Source: a bacterium
GTDB lineage: Bacteria; Patescibacteriota; Microgenomatia; UBA1400; PJMF01
DNA length: 7,001 bases
Direction: 5' to 3'
NCBI GenBank assembly: GCA_017431585.1
Contig: JAFRKU010000052.1
Location: forward strand, 1-7,001
The first letter of the stretch is position 1. The number at the start of each line of letters is the position of its first letter. The notes under the pieces were generated by a model. The model had not been told where the DNA came from, ran no database searches, and was given only the letters and a program-made list of their open reading frames with translations. Positions 1-5,946 of this stretch are shown here, one piece after another. Both the position numbers and the translations under genes were made by a program.

Positions 1-2
1 CC

Positions 3-242
3 ACTGGGGCAGTAGTTTTATGCTGGCCGCTTTTAGTGCGCGGGTGGCGGCGGCCGACGCGGCGGGCGCAAGCAGTGGCGTGGCTAGCCAGTGGCGCGGT
101 GGTGGCCGTCACGGCCGGCTTGCGACTGAGCGCACATGAGCATTATTTGTCCGATGTGTGCGCGGCGGCGCTGATATCATGGGGTGTTTATGCCCTCATT
201 CATGCCGCCATCCCCATCGATGAACCAACCAATTGGCAGTGA
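3..242 (+). CDS. PAP2-family phosphatase, C-terminal fragment (5' end outside window)
   Basis: The frame is open from the left edge and stops at TGA 240-242, so only about 79 C-terminal residues are visible. They include RLSAHEHYLSD, which matches the R-x5-H-x3-D core of motif 3 of the PAP2 (type 2 phosphatidic acid phosphatase) superfamily, where the His is the catalytic nucleophile and the Asp supports it. The Ser that usually precedes the Arg is Leu here. The first visible residues, TGAVVL, would fit directly after a PSGH motif 2, which would lie just outside the window. Hydrophobic stretches on both sides of the motif fit the last two membrane helices. Family members remove phosphate from lipid phosphates such as undecaprenyl diphosphate or phosphatidic acid on the outer face of the membrane; the substrate here cannot be told. 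A GTG at 36 could be read as a start, but it lies inside the domain, so I treat the gene as truncated by the window. Confidence 0.72.
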   Translation, partial: TGAVVLCWPLLVRGWRRPTRRAQAVAWLASGAVVAVTAGLRLSAHEHYLSDVCAAALISWGVYALIHAAIPIDEPTNWQ

Positions 243-247
243 ATGGC

Positions 248-280
248 AAACCCGGGAGTAACTCCCGGGTTTATTGTTTT
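248..280 (+). terminator. Intrinsic terminator for the PAP2-type gene
   Basis: A very stable GC-rich hairpin begins 6 bases after the TGA of the PAP2 fragment. On the plus strand it is followed at once by a T-rich run (TTTATTGTTTT, 270-280). That is the form of a factor-independent terminator. Confidence 0.75.
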
Positions 281-287
281 CCAGGCG

Positions 288-324
288 AAAATGGGCACAA
301 AACCCGGGAGTTACTCCCGGGTTT
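288..324 (-). terminator. Intrinsic terminator for the nrdDG operon
   Basis: Read on the minus strand, the second palindrome lies 16 bases after the nrdG stop codon and is followed by TTTTGTGCCCATTTT. The two hairpins of the cassette thus serve opposite strands, making a compact bidirectional terminator. Confidence 0.72.
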
Positions 325-340
325 GAGCAAAATTTGCAGG

Positions 341-826
341 TTAATCAATTTGTTTGACCAGTTGGCCGTCGTGGAGTTGGAGGGTGCGCTGATTACTGGA
401 GCCTTTGAAATACAACTCCAAACTCCGTTGGGCGAGGATAAATGGTCCATCAACCAGCACGTCTAAGTACCGGAGCAGTTCGCGCTGAGCCGGGGTGCCG
501 GCTTGCAATTCTTCCAGTTTGAAACCGGAAAAACTCCACAAATTGAGGCCCAATTTTTTAACGTGGGCAGCCACTTCGATGAGAGGCTCGGCTTGCAAAA
601 AAGGTTCGCCGCCGCTGAAGGTGACTCCGTCTTGCATTTTGGCCTCGCTGATAATTTTTTTGATGGTGGCGGTGTCTTCTTCGTAGCCGCCGGCCGGGTC
701 CCAGGTTTGCGGATTGTGACAGCCGGGACAATGGCGCAAACAGCCTTGGACAAAAATGGTGGTGCGCAGTCCTGGGCCGTCGACGATGCTATCGATGATC
801 GGCGGCCCGGCTAAACGTATTTTCAT
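341..826 (-). CDS. nrdG: Anaerobic ribonucleotide reductase activating protein (radical SAM)
   Basis: 161 residues, a normal length for NrdG. This radical-SAM enzyme reductively cleaves S-adenosylmethionine and abstracts a hydrogen from NrdD to create its glycyl radical; it acts in the cytoplasm. The [4Fe-4S] motif CLRHCPGC is at residues 29-36 (C29, C33, C36; the CxxxCxxC spacing), followed by HNPQTWD. The SAM-binding SGGEPF is at 71-76. The C-terminal part has DVLVDGPF and GSSNQR, typical of NrdG. The ATG (824-826) overlaps the nrdD stop in an ATGA arrangement, so translation is probably coupled. A Shine-Dalgarno GGAG (834-837) lies 7 bases before the ATG, inside the end of nrdD. The gene ends in front of the paired-hairpin terminator. 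I see nothing missing from the catalytic set. Confidence 0.96.
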   Translation of the reverse strand: MKIRLAGPPIIDSIVDGPGLRTTIFVQGCLRHCPGCHNPQTWDPAGGYEEDTATIKKIISEAKMQDGVTFSGGEPFLQAEPLIEVAAHVKKLGLNLWSFSGFKLEELQAGTPAQRELLRYLDVLVDGPFILAQRSLELYFKGSSNQRTLQLHDGQLVKQID

Positions 827-3189
827 GAGCGGACTCCGACGCTGTGTTTGACACGATCGTGTTCTTCGGCACGTTTGCCATCGTTCCAGCGATCCAGCGT
901 GCCCACCAGGTAACCGGTGATGCGCCGGAGGCGCTCGAATTTGACGCCGGCGTCGCCGTCATGGCGGCCACACTGAGGACAAGTGTCACCAATGATGCCG
1001 GAGTAGCCGCAGACGGGATCACGATCGACCGGATGATTGACCGAGCCGTAACCGATACCTGACTCTTTCATTTTGCGGATGACGGCTTGGAAAGCAGCGA
1101 TGTTTTTGAGCGGATCACCATCAAGCTCGATGTAGGTGATGTGGCCGGCGTTGCACAAAGCGTGATAGGGCGCTTCGATTTCGATTTTGTCAAAAGCGCT
1201 GATGGGGAAATAGACAGGCACGTGGAAAGAATTGGTATAGTAGTCACGATCGGTAACGCCTTTGATGATGCCAAAGCGCTTTTTGTCTAGCTTGATAAAG
1301 CGGCCAGAGAGACCTTCGGCAGGAGTGGCCAAAAGGGAGAAATTGAGAGTGTATTTTTTGGCTGCCTCATCGCAGAAATGGCGCATCCGGGTGATAATTT
1401 CCAAGCCTTTTTTCTGGGCTTTTTTACTTTGGCCGTGGTGCTCGCCCATCATGGCGACCAAACATTCGGCGAGCCCAATGAAACCGATAGAGAGCGTGCC
1501 GTGTTTGATGACATCGCGCAGCGTGTCTTCCGGGCCCAATTTTTCGCTGTTCATCCACACGCCTTGACCCATGAGGAAGGGGAAGTTTTTGACTTTTTTG
1601 TTGGCTTGGACTTCGAAGCGTTCCAGAAGTTGGTCTTTGACCAGCTCGAGCTTTTCATCGAGTTCTTGGTAAAAGCCGGTCCAGTCGGGTTGAGCGTCAT
1701 TGTCGGGATTGACTTGGCCATGTTTGATACCCAAGGCGACCAAATTGATGGTGGTGAAGGAAAGATTGCCACGCGAGGTGATCCGGCCGTCGCTTTCGGG
1801 AAAGACGCTGGCGAAAACGCGGGTGCGACAGCCCATAGTGGCAATTTCGCTGCGATAGTCGCCGGGCTTGTAGTATTGCAAGTTGTAGGGCGCGTCGATG
1901 AAGGTGAAATTGGGGAAGAGGCGTTTGGCCGAAACTTCCATGGAGCGGATAAAGAGGTCATAATTGGGGTCGCCTTCATTATAATTGATGCCCTCTTTGA
2001 CTTTGAAAATGGAAATGGGGAAAATCGGGGTTTCACCGTGGCCCAAACCATTCCAGGTGGCTTCCAGGAGCGCTTGGCTGACGATGCGACCTTCGGGGGT
2101 GGTGTCGGTGCCGAAGTTAATGGAGGTGAAAGGGACTTGAGCGCCGGCGCGCGAGTGCATGGTGTTGAGATTGTGGATGAGGCCTTCGAGGGCTTGGAAA
2201 GTTTCACGTTTGGTATCGGCGGCGGCCTCCTTGACGATGCGGTCTAAGTCGGCTTCGGTGAGCTTCAGGTGTAATTTTTTGTTTAAGCCAGGCAACAATT
2301 CCTGTACACATTTTTTACTCAACTTTGGATATCTAGCCTCATTTTTCAATGATTTAATGATGTCACGAACGGCGTGCTCATCGAGAGTGGTATCATATTT
2401 ATAGTCGGCAATTTTGGCCACGTTGGCGGACAAATGTTTCACAAAGGATTTGCGTACGCCTTGAGCCAGAGCGTAGTCGAAATTGGGAATCGACTGACCG
2501 CCGTGCTGTTCGTTTTGGTCGGCTTGCATAATGATGGCGGCCAAAGCGGCGTAGGAACTGATAGATTGCGGCTGCCGGATGAAACCGTGACCAGTGGAAA
2601 AACCGCGTTTCATCAGTTCCAAAATATCGATTTGGCAACAAGTGAGCGTACCCATGGGCATGAAATCGAGATCGTGAATGTGGATGTCACCTTCTTCGTG
2701 GGCAGCGGTGTGTTCCGGGCGCATCATGGCGGTTTTGGCGAATTCTTTGGTGGATTCGCTGCCGAATTTGAGCATAGTGCCCATGGCGGTGTTGCCGTCG
2801 ACGTTGGCGTTTTCGCGCTTGATATCGTTGTTTTCGGCGTCTTGGAAAGCGATGCCACGGAAAGTTTGCATCAGGCGCGACTTGGAATCACGCAAGCGGG
2901 AGCGTTCCTGGCGATACAAAATGTAAGCTTTGGCCACGTCGTATTGATCGTGTTCCATTAGCGTGGCTTCGACGATATTTTGCACTTCTTCCACACTGGG
3001 GACATTTTTTTTGAAAGCGATGGCAACTTTGTTTTGGACGGTGGTGGCGACTTCTTCGGCCAGACGTAAATCATGCAAACCTTCGCTGATCATAGCCGCG
3101 TCGATGGCATGAATGAGTTTTTCGGCGCGGAAGAGTTCCTTGCGGCCGTCACGTTTTTTGATGTATTTCGCTTGACTATTTTTGGTCAT
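823..3189 (-). CDS. nrdD: Anaerobic (class III) ribonucleoside-triphosphate reductase, catalytic subunit
   Basis: 788 residues. It reduces ribonucleoside triphosphates to deoxyribonucleotides without oxygen, using a glycyl radical made by NrdG. Residues about 8-95 form one ATP-cone, the allosteric domain that senses ATP/dATP. The body has TLTCCQ (C184 or C185 probably the thiyl-radical Cys) and GCRTRV with C454 in the active-site loop. N475 lies 21 residues after C454, the same spacing as C290 and N311 of phage T4 NrdD, which suggests the formate-using type (inference). The C-terminal glycyl-radical motif RWNDGKRAE places the radical at G771, 17 residues from the end. The zinc region has C727, C737 and C740; the position for a first CxxC Cys is D724. 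The ATG (3187-3189) has a Shine-Dalgarno-like AGAAAGG (3194-3200) four bases before it. The stop overlaps nrdG, so the two genes form an operon. Confidence 0.97.
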   Translation of the reverse strand: MTKNSQAKYIKKRDGRKELFRAEKLIHAIDAAMISEGLHDLRLAEEVATTVQNKVAIAFKKNVPSVEEVQNIVEATLMEHDQYDVAKAYILYRQERSRLRDSKSRLMQTFRGIAFQDAENNDIKRENANVDGNTAMGTMLKFGSESTKEFAKTAMMRPEHTAAHEEGDIHIHDLDFMPMGTLTCCQIDILELMKRGFSTGHGFIRQPQSISSYAALAAIIMQADQNEQHGGQSIPNFDYALAQGVRKSFVKHLSANVAKIADYKYDTTLDEHAVRDIIKSLKNEARYPKLSKKCVQELLPGLNKKLHLKLTEADLDRIVKEAAADTKRETFQALEGLIHNLNTMHSRAGAQVPFTSINFGTDTTPEGRIVSQALLEATWNGLGHGETPIFPISIFKVKEGINYNEGDPNYDLFIRSMEVSAKRLFPNFTFIDAPYNLQYYKPGDYRSEIATMGCRTRVFASVFPESDGRITSRGNLSFTTINLVALGIKHGQVNPDNDAQPDWTGFYQELDEKLELVKDQLLERFEVQANKKVKNFPFLMGQGVWMNSEKLGPEDTLRDVIKHGTLSIGFIGLAECLVAMMGEHHGQSKKAQKKGLEIITRMRHFCDEAAKKYTLNFSLLATPAEGLSGRFIKLDKKRFGIIKGVTDRDYYTNSFHVPVYFPISAFDKIEIEAPYHALCNAGHITYIELDGDPLKNIAAFQAVIRKMKESGIGYGSVNHPVDRDPVCGYSGIIGDTCPQCGRHDGDAGVKFERLRRITGYLVGTLDRWNDGKRAEEHDRVKHSVGVRS

Positions 3190-3193
3190 GGTG

Positions 3194-3200
3194 CCTTTCT
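3194..3200 (-). promoter_or_regulatory. Ribosome binding site of nrdD
   Basis: On the minus strand AGAAAGG is followed by CACC and the ATG. This purine-rich Shine-Dalgarno-like site fixes the nrdD start. It contrasts with the three genes in this window that have none. Confidence 0.6.
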
Positions 3201-3216
3201 GTAGCGCATTTTTTAT

Positions 3217-3246
3217 TATTTAACCACAAGATATTGTGTTTGTCAA
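3217..3246 (-). promoter_or_regulatory. Possible second nrdDG promoter P2
   Basis: A second perfect TTGACA (minus strand, 3241-3246) is followed after 18 bp by TAAATA (3217-3222), a weaker -10; TTAAAT after 17 bp is an alternative. The proximal NrdR box fills the spacer. If used, it would give a leader of about 20 bases that still contains the ribosome binding site. The second TTGACA could instead be chance. Confidence 0.42.
3224..3239 (-). promoter_or_regulatory. NrdR box, proximal (operator of nrdDG)
   Basis: Minus-strand reading ACACAATATCTTGTGG. It agrees at 14 of 16 positions with the NrdR-box consensus ACACWATATATWGTGT that I know for bacterial ribonucleotide reductase promoters. It starts exactly 32 bp from the second box, leaving a 16-bp gap. 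NrdR boxes normally occur as pairs with 15-16 bp between them, about three helical turns centre to centre, so the zinc-finger/ATP-cone repressor NrdR probably binds here. Confidence 0.82.
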
Positions 3247-3255
3247 TTGTGGCAA

Positions 3256-3271
3256 ATACTAAATATAGTGG
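3256..3271 (-). promoter_or_regulatory. NrdR box, distal, overlapping the -10 element
   Basis: Minus-strand reading CCACTATATTTAGTAT, 13 of 16 matches to the NrdR consensus. It covers the -10 element TATATT (3262-3267) of the upstream nrdD promoter, so a bound repressor would directly block RNA polymerase. The NrdR gene itself is not in the window. Confidence 0.78.
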
Positions 3272-3290
3272 TTGGCGGAAGATTTGTCAA
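3262..3290 (-). promoter_or_regulatory. Main nrdDG promoter P1 (sigma-70 type)
   Basis: On the minus strand a perfect -35 TTGACA (3285-3290) is separated by 17 bp from TATATT (3262-3267; five of six matches to TATAAT). Transcription would start near 3255, leaving a leader of about 65 bases before the nrdD ATG. The distal NrdR box overlaps the -10. Confidence 0.82.
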
Positions 3291-3470
3291 CACGCAAAAA
3301 AGCGAAATGACGGTAAGTTTCGAATTTTGATAGGTAAAATTTTGGGAAATGAGCGGCTAAAATTGGAAAAATTATACATCAAAATATGATAAATATATTG
3401 GTGCATAGTGATAAGTTTGTTTGGGCAAAAATGCTTGCTAACAAGTGGCGGGCACGGGCTTGTCAATAGC
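3291..3470. other. AT-rich divergent intergenic stretch without a recognised gene
   Basis: This is the middle of the 303-bp gap between nrdD and the gene at 3493. It is much richer in A and T than the coding regions. A weak promoter-like TTGGAA, 16 bp, TATGAT can be picked out around 3364-3391 on the plus strand, but nothing ties it to a gene. I see no hairpin, tRNA or conserved RNA here. Confidence 0.5.
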
Positions 3471-3486
3471 TGGTATAATATATAAT
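3471..3486 (+). promoter_or_regulatory. Extended -10 promoter(s) for the Ig-like membrane protein
   Basis: TGGTATAAT (3471-3479) is an extended -10 (TGn then TATAAT). A second perfect TATAAT follows at 3481-3486, only 6 bases before the ATG at 3493. A -35-like TTGTCA (3460-3465) is 15 bp from the second one. Transcripts would begin at or within a few bases of the ATG. Confidence 0.65.
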
Positions 3487-3492
3487 AATAGT

Positions 3493-4422
3493 ATGACAAA
3501 AACTCGGGCGCCTTCGCGCTTGACCAGAGCGACTGCGGTCTCCCCTACTCCAGGGCGGTCACGGCTGGCGGAAGCCAGGCCGAAACCCATTCGTCCTGCG
3601 GCGACGACGGCACCGGTGGCTAGTCAGCCACCGAGTATACCAACCAATCAGTTGCCGCCGACTTTGGCCAGCCGACTGTCGGCGCAAAATTTACGCGTGG
3701 TGTCACGGTCAGCATACGTCGCGCAAGATACGGCCTTGTGGAAGCAAAAGCTGCAGAGCTATCGTACACAAATTTTGATCATTTTGGCGTTAATCATTGG
3801 TTTACCAATAATTTATCTCATGTTTGTTTTTCCGCTGTTGGTGGATATCACCGGGCGGCGCAATGCCGCGGCCTTCCAGCCGAGCGTGCAAGTGATCAAT
3901 CCGCAAACGCCGCAACTGAACGCCCCGGCCAGTTACACCACGAAAAACACCCTGACTCTCACCGGTTACGCTCTGCCGGGAACTTTTGTCCAGGTGCTAC
4001 TGGACGATGAGCCGCAAGCAGCGGTGGAGGTGGGGGTGAGCGGCGAGTTTACAGCGACGCTGGAGTTGCAAGAGGGAGCCAACGAAATCACCGCCTACAG
4101 CTTTGATGAGCAAGGGACACAATCGAGTCAGAGCCGAGCATACACGATTGTTTTGGACACACAGGCGCCGGAAATTAATTTGTTGTCGCCCGAGCCGGGG
4201 AGCGAATTTGTGGGCCGCAGCCAGCAAACCATCAGTATCCAGGGCGAAACCGAGCCGGGAGCGCAAATTTTAGTGGGGACCACGGCGGGCACGGCCGACG
4301 AAAATGGCGTTTTCAGTGTCAATTATTTGCTGAGTGAAGGCGACAATTTGCTGACGATTAGCGCGACTGATCACGCCGGCAACAGCGACAAGTTGGTAAT
4401 TAGTGTGACTTATAGCCCATAG
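3493..4422 (+). CDS. Membrane-anchored protein with two tandem Ig-like modules
   Basis: 309 residues, not identified to a named family member. Residues 1-75 are rich in Pro, Ala, Thr, Arg and Lys, with no acidic cluster, and are probably disordered and cytoplasmic. A single hydrophobic helix at about 94-118 (ILIILALIIGLPIIYLMFVF) anchors it. The rest is outside: module 1 at about 131-222 and module 2 at about 225-309. Both are beta-strand-rich, with the patterns LTGYALPGTFVQV and IQGETEPGAQILV, then GEFTATLELQEGANEITAYS and GVFSVNYLLSEGDNLLTISA. This resembles glucodextranase-B-like or other bacterial Ig-like surface domains. Basic residues before the helix fit an N-in, C-out protein. I chose ATG 3493 rather than the in-frame GTG at 3445, because that GTG lies upstream of the -10 elements. 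It has no Shine-Dalgarno. Role unknown; adhesion or envelope display is possible. lepB follows after 19 bases. Confidence 0.8.
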   Translation: MTKTRAPSRLTRATAVSPTPGRSRLAEARPKPIRPAATTAPVASQPPSIPTNQLPPTLASRLSAQNLRVVSRSAYVAQDTALWKQKLQSYRTQILIILALIIGLPIIYLMFVFPLLVDITGRRNAAAFQPSVQVINPQTPQLNAPASYTTKNTLTLTGYALPGTFVQVLLDDEPQAAVEVGVSGEFTATLELQEGANEITAYSFDEQGTQSSQSRAYTIVLDTQAPEINLLSPEPGSEFVGRSQQTISIQGETEPGAQILVGTTAGTADENGVFSVNYLLSEGDNLLTISATDHAGNSDKLVISVTYSP

Positions 4423-4425
4423 AAG

Positions 4426-4434
4426 TGGTATAAT
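4426..4434 (+). promoter_or_regulatory. Extended -10 promoter of lepB, leaderless arrangement
   Basis: TGGTATAAT sits 4 bases after the stop codon of the preceding gene and 7 bases before the lepB ATG (4442). A partial -35, GTGACT (4405-4410), lies 18 bp upstream inside the preceding gene. The expected start of transcription coincides with the ATG, and no Shine-Dalgarno is present. Confidence 0.68.
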
Positions 4435-4441
4435 ACAAATT

Positions 4442-5014
4442 ATGACTTTGACGAAAGATAAAATAATTGACGGTGTGCTTGACCTAGTGGAAACGGTGGT
4501 GAGCAGTTTGGCCATTTTTTTTGTGGTGTATATTTTTATCGTCCAGCCGCATCAAGTCAATGGGCACAGTATGGATCCCAATTTGCAAACCGGCGAATAT
4601 TTGCTGACCGAAAAAGTCAGTTACCGATTTAATCAACCGGAGCGAGGCGACGTGATTGTGTTTCGGGCACCCGAGAGCGCGTGCATTGGCACGGGGTGCG
4701 ATTATATCAAGCGGATCATTGGTTTGCCTGGCGAAACCGTACAAGTGATCGGCGGCAAAATTTATATCAATGGCCAGCAATTAGACGAAAGCGCCTATCT
4801 GGCCGAATCGGTGGTGACCTCACCGGGGGCCTACACGGCCAACGAGCGAGAGGTGCGCTTGAGCGACAACCAATATTTCGTCAGCGGCGACAATCGCGCT
4901 TATTCTTCGGACTCACGCTACTGGGGACCGATCGAGCGGGAGAGCATCATTGGTAAAGCGTTTTTTAGCTATTGGCCGGTGGCTACATTTGGCTTGATTG
5001 ATCAAGGTAAATAA
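4442..5014 (+). CDS. lepB: Signal peptidase I
   Basis: 190 residues, the usual size of the short single-anchor form found in Gram-positive and many other bacteria. It cleaves N-terminal signal peptides from secreted proteins at the outer face of the cytoplasmic membrane. One membrane helix spans about 18-36. The Ser/Lys catalytic dyad is visible: S43 in GHSMDP (box B) and K90 in DYIKRIIGLPGE (box D). Box C is RGDVIVF (68-74), and box E is SGDNRAYSSDSRYWG (148-162). Two Cys at 81 and 86 lie in a short insert, ESACIGTGCD, just before the catalytic Lys and could form a disulphide. The ATG at 4442 is supported by the promoter immediately before it. The gene is 19 bases after the Ig-like protein with no terminator between, so read-through from that gene is likely in addition to its own promoter. 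Confidence 0.96.
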   Translation: MTLTKDKIIDGVLDLVETVVSSLAIFFVVYIFIVQPHQVNGHSMDPNLQTGEYLLTEKVSYRFNQPERGDVIVFRAPESACIGTGCDYIKRIIGLPGETVQVIGGKIYINGQQLDESAYLAESVVTSPGAYTANEREVRLSDNQYFVSGDNRAYSSDSRYWGPIERESIIGKAFFSYWPVATFGLIDQGK

Positions 5015-5020
5015 GCAGTT

Positions 5021-5075
5021 TGTACAAATTTTGTCTCAATAATGTAGACACATTGTATACAATTTGTCAACGAGG
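5021..5075. repeat. Five TGT-led units in exact 11-bp register
   Basis: In the 74-bp gap between lepB and parB, TGT begins at 5021, 5032, 5043, 5054 and 5065, each exactly 11 bases after the last. The units are TGTACAAATTT, TGTCTCAATAA, TGTAGACACAT, TGTATACAATT and TGTCAACGAGG; the common part is roughly TGT(A/C)N(A/C)(A/C)A. The array also contains the palindromes TTTGTACAAA (5019-5028) and ATTGTATACAAT (5052-5063). One unit per helical turn would place the motif on one face of the DNA. The pattern is seen directly; a binding function is inferred. Confidence 0.55.
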
Positions 5076-5088
5076 TGATTGAGGCCGT

Positions 5089-5940
5089 TTATTTACGGCT
5101 GCCGGTAAGTTTGAGCAGACTTTGCAAATCGTGGCGGCGCGACTGAGGATCGCCTTTGAGAGTGATGACGAGCTTGGTGCTGGCGCGATGGTCGGCGAGG
5201 GTGACGGTGGTTTGGGAGTGCAAACGTTTGCCCCAGCTGGCCGTCCAGTTTTGGGCGTATTCTTTCGAGTCAACGATGGGCGGTAATTTGGCCGGTTTAC
5301 CCGTTTTTTGGTGAGCCAGCGCTGCTTGGGCTTTTTTGAAACGGACCAGTTCTTCGGCGCGACGGACGCTGGCGTTTTCGGCAATGACCGTGCGGTAGAC
5401 ATCGATCATGTCTTTGTTGGTGCCGGCAGCTAAGATGGCTTTAGCGTGGCCTTCGGTGATAAGGTTTTGGTTGAGACCATCTTTGATGGGATCAGGCAGG
5501 CGCAGGAGTTGCAGACTTTGGCCCACGTACTGGCGCGATTTACCCAAACTGGCCGCGACTTGTTCCAAAGAATACCCGAATTCATTGATGAGGCGCTGAC
5601 AGGCTTGAGCGCGCTCTAGCGGAGTGAGATTGACCCGCTGGATATTTTCCACGACAGCCATTTCCAACATGCCTTTGGGGGTGGTTTTGACCAGATGGAC
5701 TGGCACTTGGGTGAGGCCGGCTTTTTTGGCGGCACGGAAACGGCGCTCCCCGGCGATAATATGAGTGCCGGCCGGCGTTTGGACGATGAGGAGTGGCTCC
5801 AGGACGCCGTGGTTTTTGATGGACTCGACTAGTTGAGCAAAGTTTTCGTCTTCTAAAACTTTGGCGCGCGGCTGAAAGGGATTGGGCTGCAAATCCGCCA
5901 ACTTCATGTGCAAAACTTGTGATTTATCAGAGTTACTCAT
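5089..5940 (-). CDS. parB: ParB/Spo0J-family chromosome partitioning protein
   Basis: 283 residues, normal for chromosomal ParB. ParB binds parS sites, loads as a CTP-dependent sliding clamp near the origin and works with the ATPase ParA in segregation. The N-terminal CTP-binding domain has LADLQPNPFQPR (14-25), GERRFRA (64-70) and ENIQR (98-102). A helix-turn-helix at about 123-147 (YSLEQVAASLGKSRQYVGQSLQLLRLP) is the parS-reading part. A Lys/Ala/Gln-rich linker follows, and a C-terminal region from about 225 should dimerise. It lacks an obvious N-terminal ParA-activating basic peptide of the usual kind, although this is hard to judge by eye. ATG 5938-5940 lies 6 bases after an extended -10 and has no Shine-Dalgarno. 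No parA is adjacent: the neighbour upstream is divergent and the one downstream (lepB) is convergent, so parB is a single-gene unit here. Confidence 0.95.
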   Translation of the reverse strand: MSNSDKSQVLHMKLADLQPNPFQPRAKVLEDENFAQLVESIKNHGVLEPLLIVQTPAGTHIIAGERRFRAAKKAGLTQVPVHLVKTTPKGMLEMAVVENIQRVNLTPLERAQACQRLINEFGYSLEQVAASLGKSRQYVGQSLQLLRLPDPIKDGLNQNLITEGHAKAILAAGTNKDMIDVYRTVIAENASVRRAEELVRFKKAQAALAHQKTGKPAKLPPIVDSKEYAQNWTASWGKRLHSQTTVTLADHRASTKLVITLKGDPQSRRHDLQSLLKLTGSRK

Positions 5941-5946
5941 GCGAGT

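Larger units (their letters stand above)
248..324. repeat. Double-palindrome cassette, copy 1
   Basis: Two 25-bp palindromes flank a 27-bp linker. Palindrome 1 (248-272) has perfect 12-bp arms, AAACCCGGGAGT and ACTCCCGGGTTT, around a single central A. Palindrome 2 (300-324) has the same arms around a central T, so it is the exact reverse complement of palindrome 1 and the pair is itself inverted. The linker (273-299) contains TTTTC and GAAAA, which could pair as a weak central stem. The same layout, with the same linker length, recurs at 6805-6881. It occupies most of the gap between the convergent PAP2 fragment and nrdG genes. Confidence 0.93.

Noticed and set aside
248..324. CRISPR array
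   Set aside because: Only two or three repeats per locus, repeats are complete palindromes with inverted copies, the linker is conserved rather than variable, and no cas gene is present.
233..466. Open frame through the first palindrome cassette and the end of nrdG
   Set aside because: It reads straight through two terminator-like hairpins and antisense to nrdG; the peptide is only the translated palindrome plus antisense sequence.
1551..2207. Open frame of 218 codons on the minus strand in another phase of nrdD
   Set aside because: Low-complexity Ser/Pro/Thr/Lys composition and full overlap with nrdD on the same strand; it has no start signals of its own.
1378..2247. Open frame of 289 codons on the plus strand, antisense to nrdD
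   Set aside because: It lies wholly inside nrdD, whose protein is unmistakable along the full length. Its Gly/Phe/Val-rich translation has no domain and is the usual mirror of a conserved gene's codon use.
2374..2961. Open frame of 195 codons on the plus strand over the nrdD N-terminal half
   Set aside because: Antisense shadow of nrdD with no recognisable motif or promoter.
3445..3492. Upstream GTG start adding 16 residues to the Ig-like protein
   Set aside because: The GTG lies upstream of both TATAAT elements, so transcripts from that promoter would not include it, and the extra peptide looks like translated promoter DNA.
3287..3499. Open frame of 70 codons on the minus strand in the AT-rich intergenic region
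   Set aside because: Tyr/Leu-rich translation of AT-rich DNA. It overlaps the promoters of both flanking genes.
5015..5088. parS or dif recombination site
   Set aside because: No match to the TGTTTCACGTGAAACA-type parS or to XerCD dif arm sequences that I know; only the 11-bp periodic pattern is supported.
5084..5099. Terminator hairpin GCCGT-TTATTT-ACGGC at the end of parB
   Set aside because: Five-base stem, overlaps the parB stop codon, and no T-run follows on either strand; probably chance.
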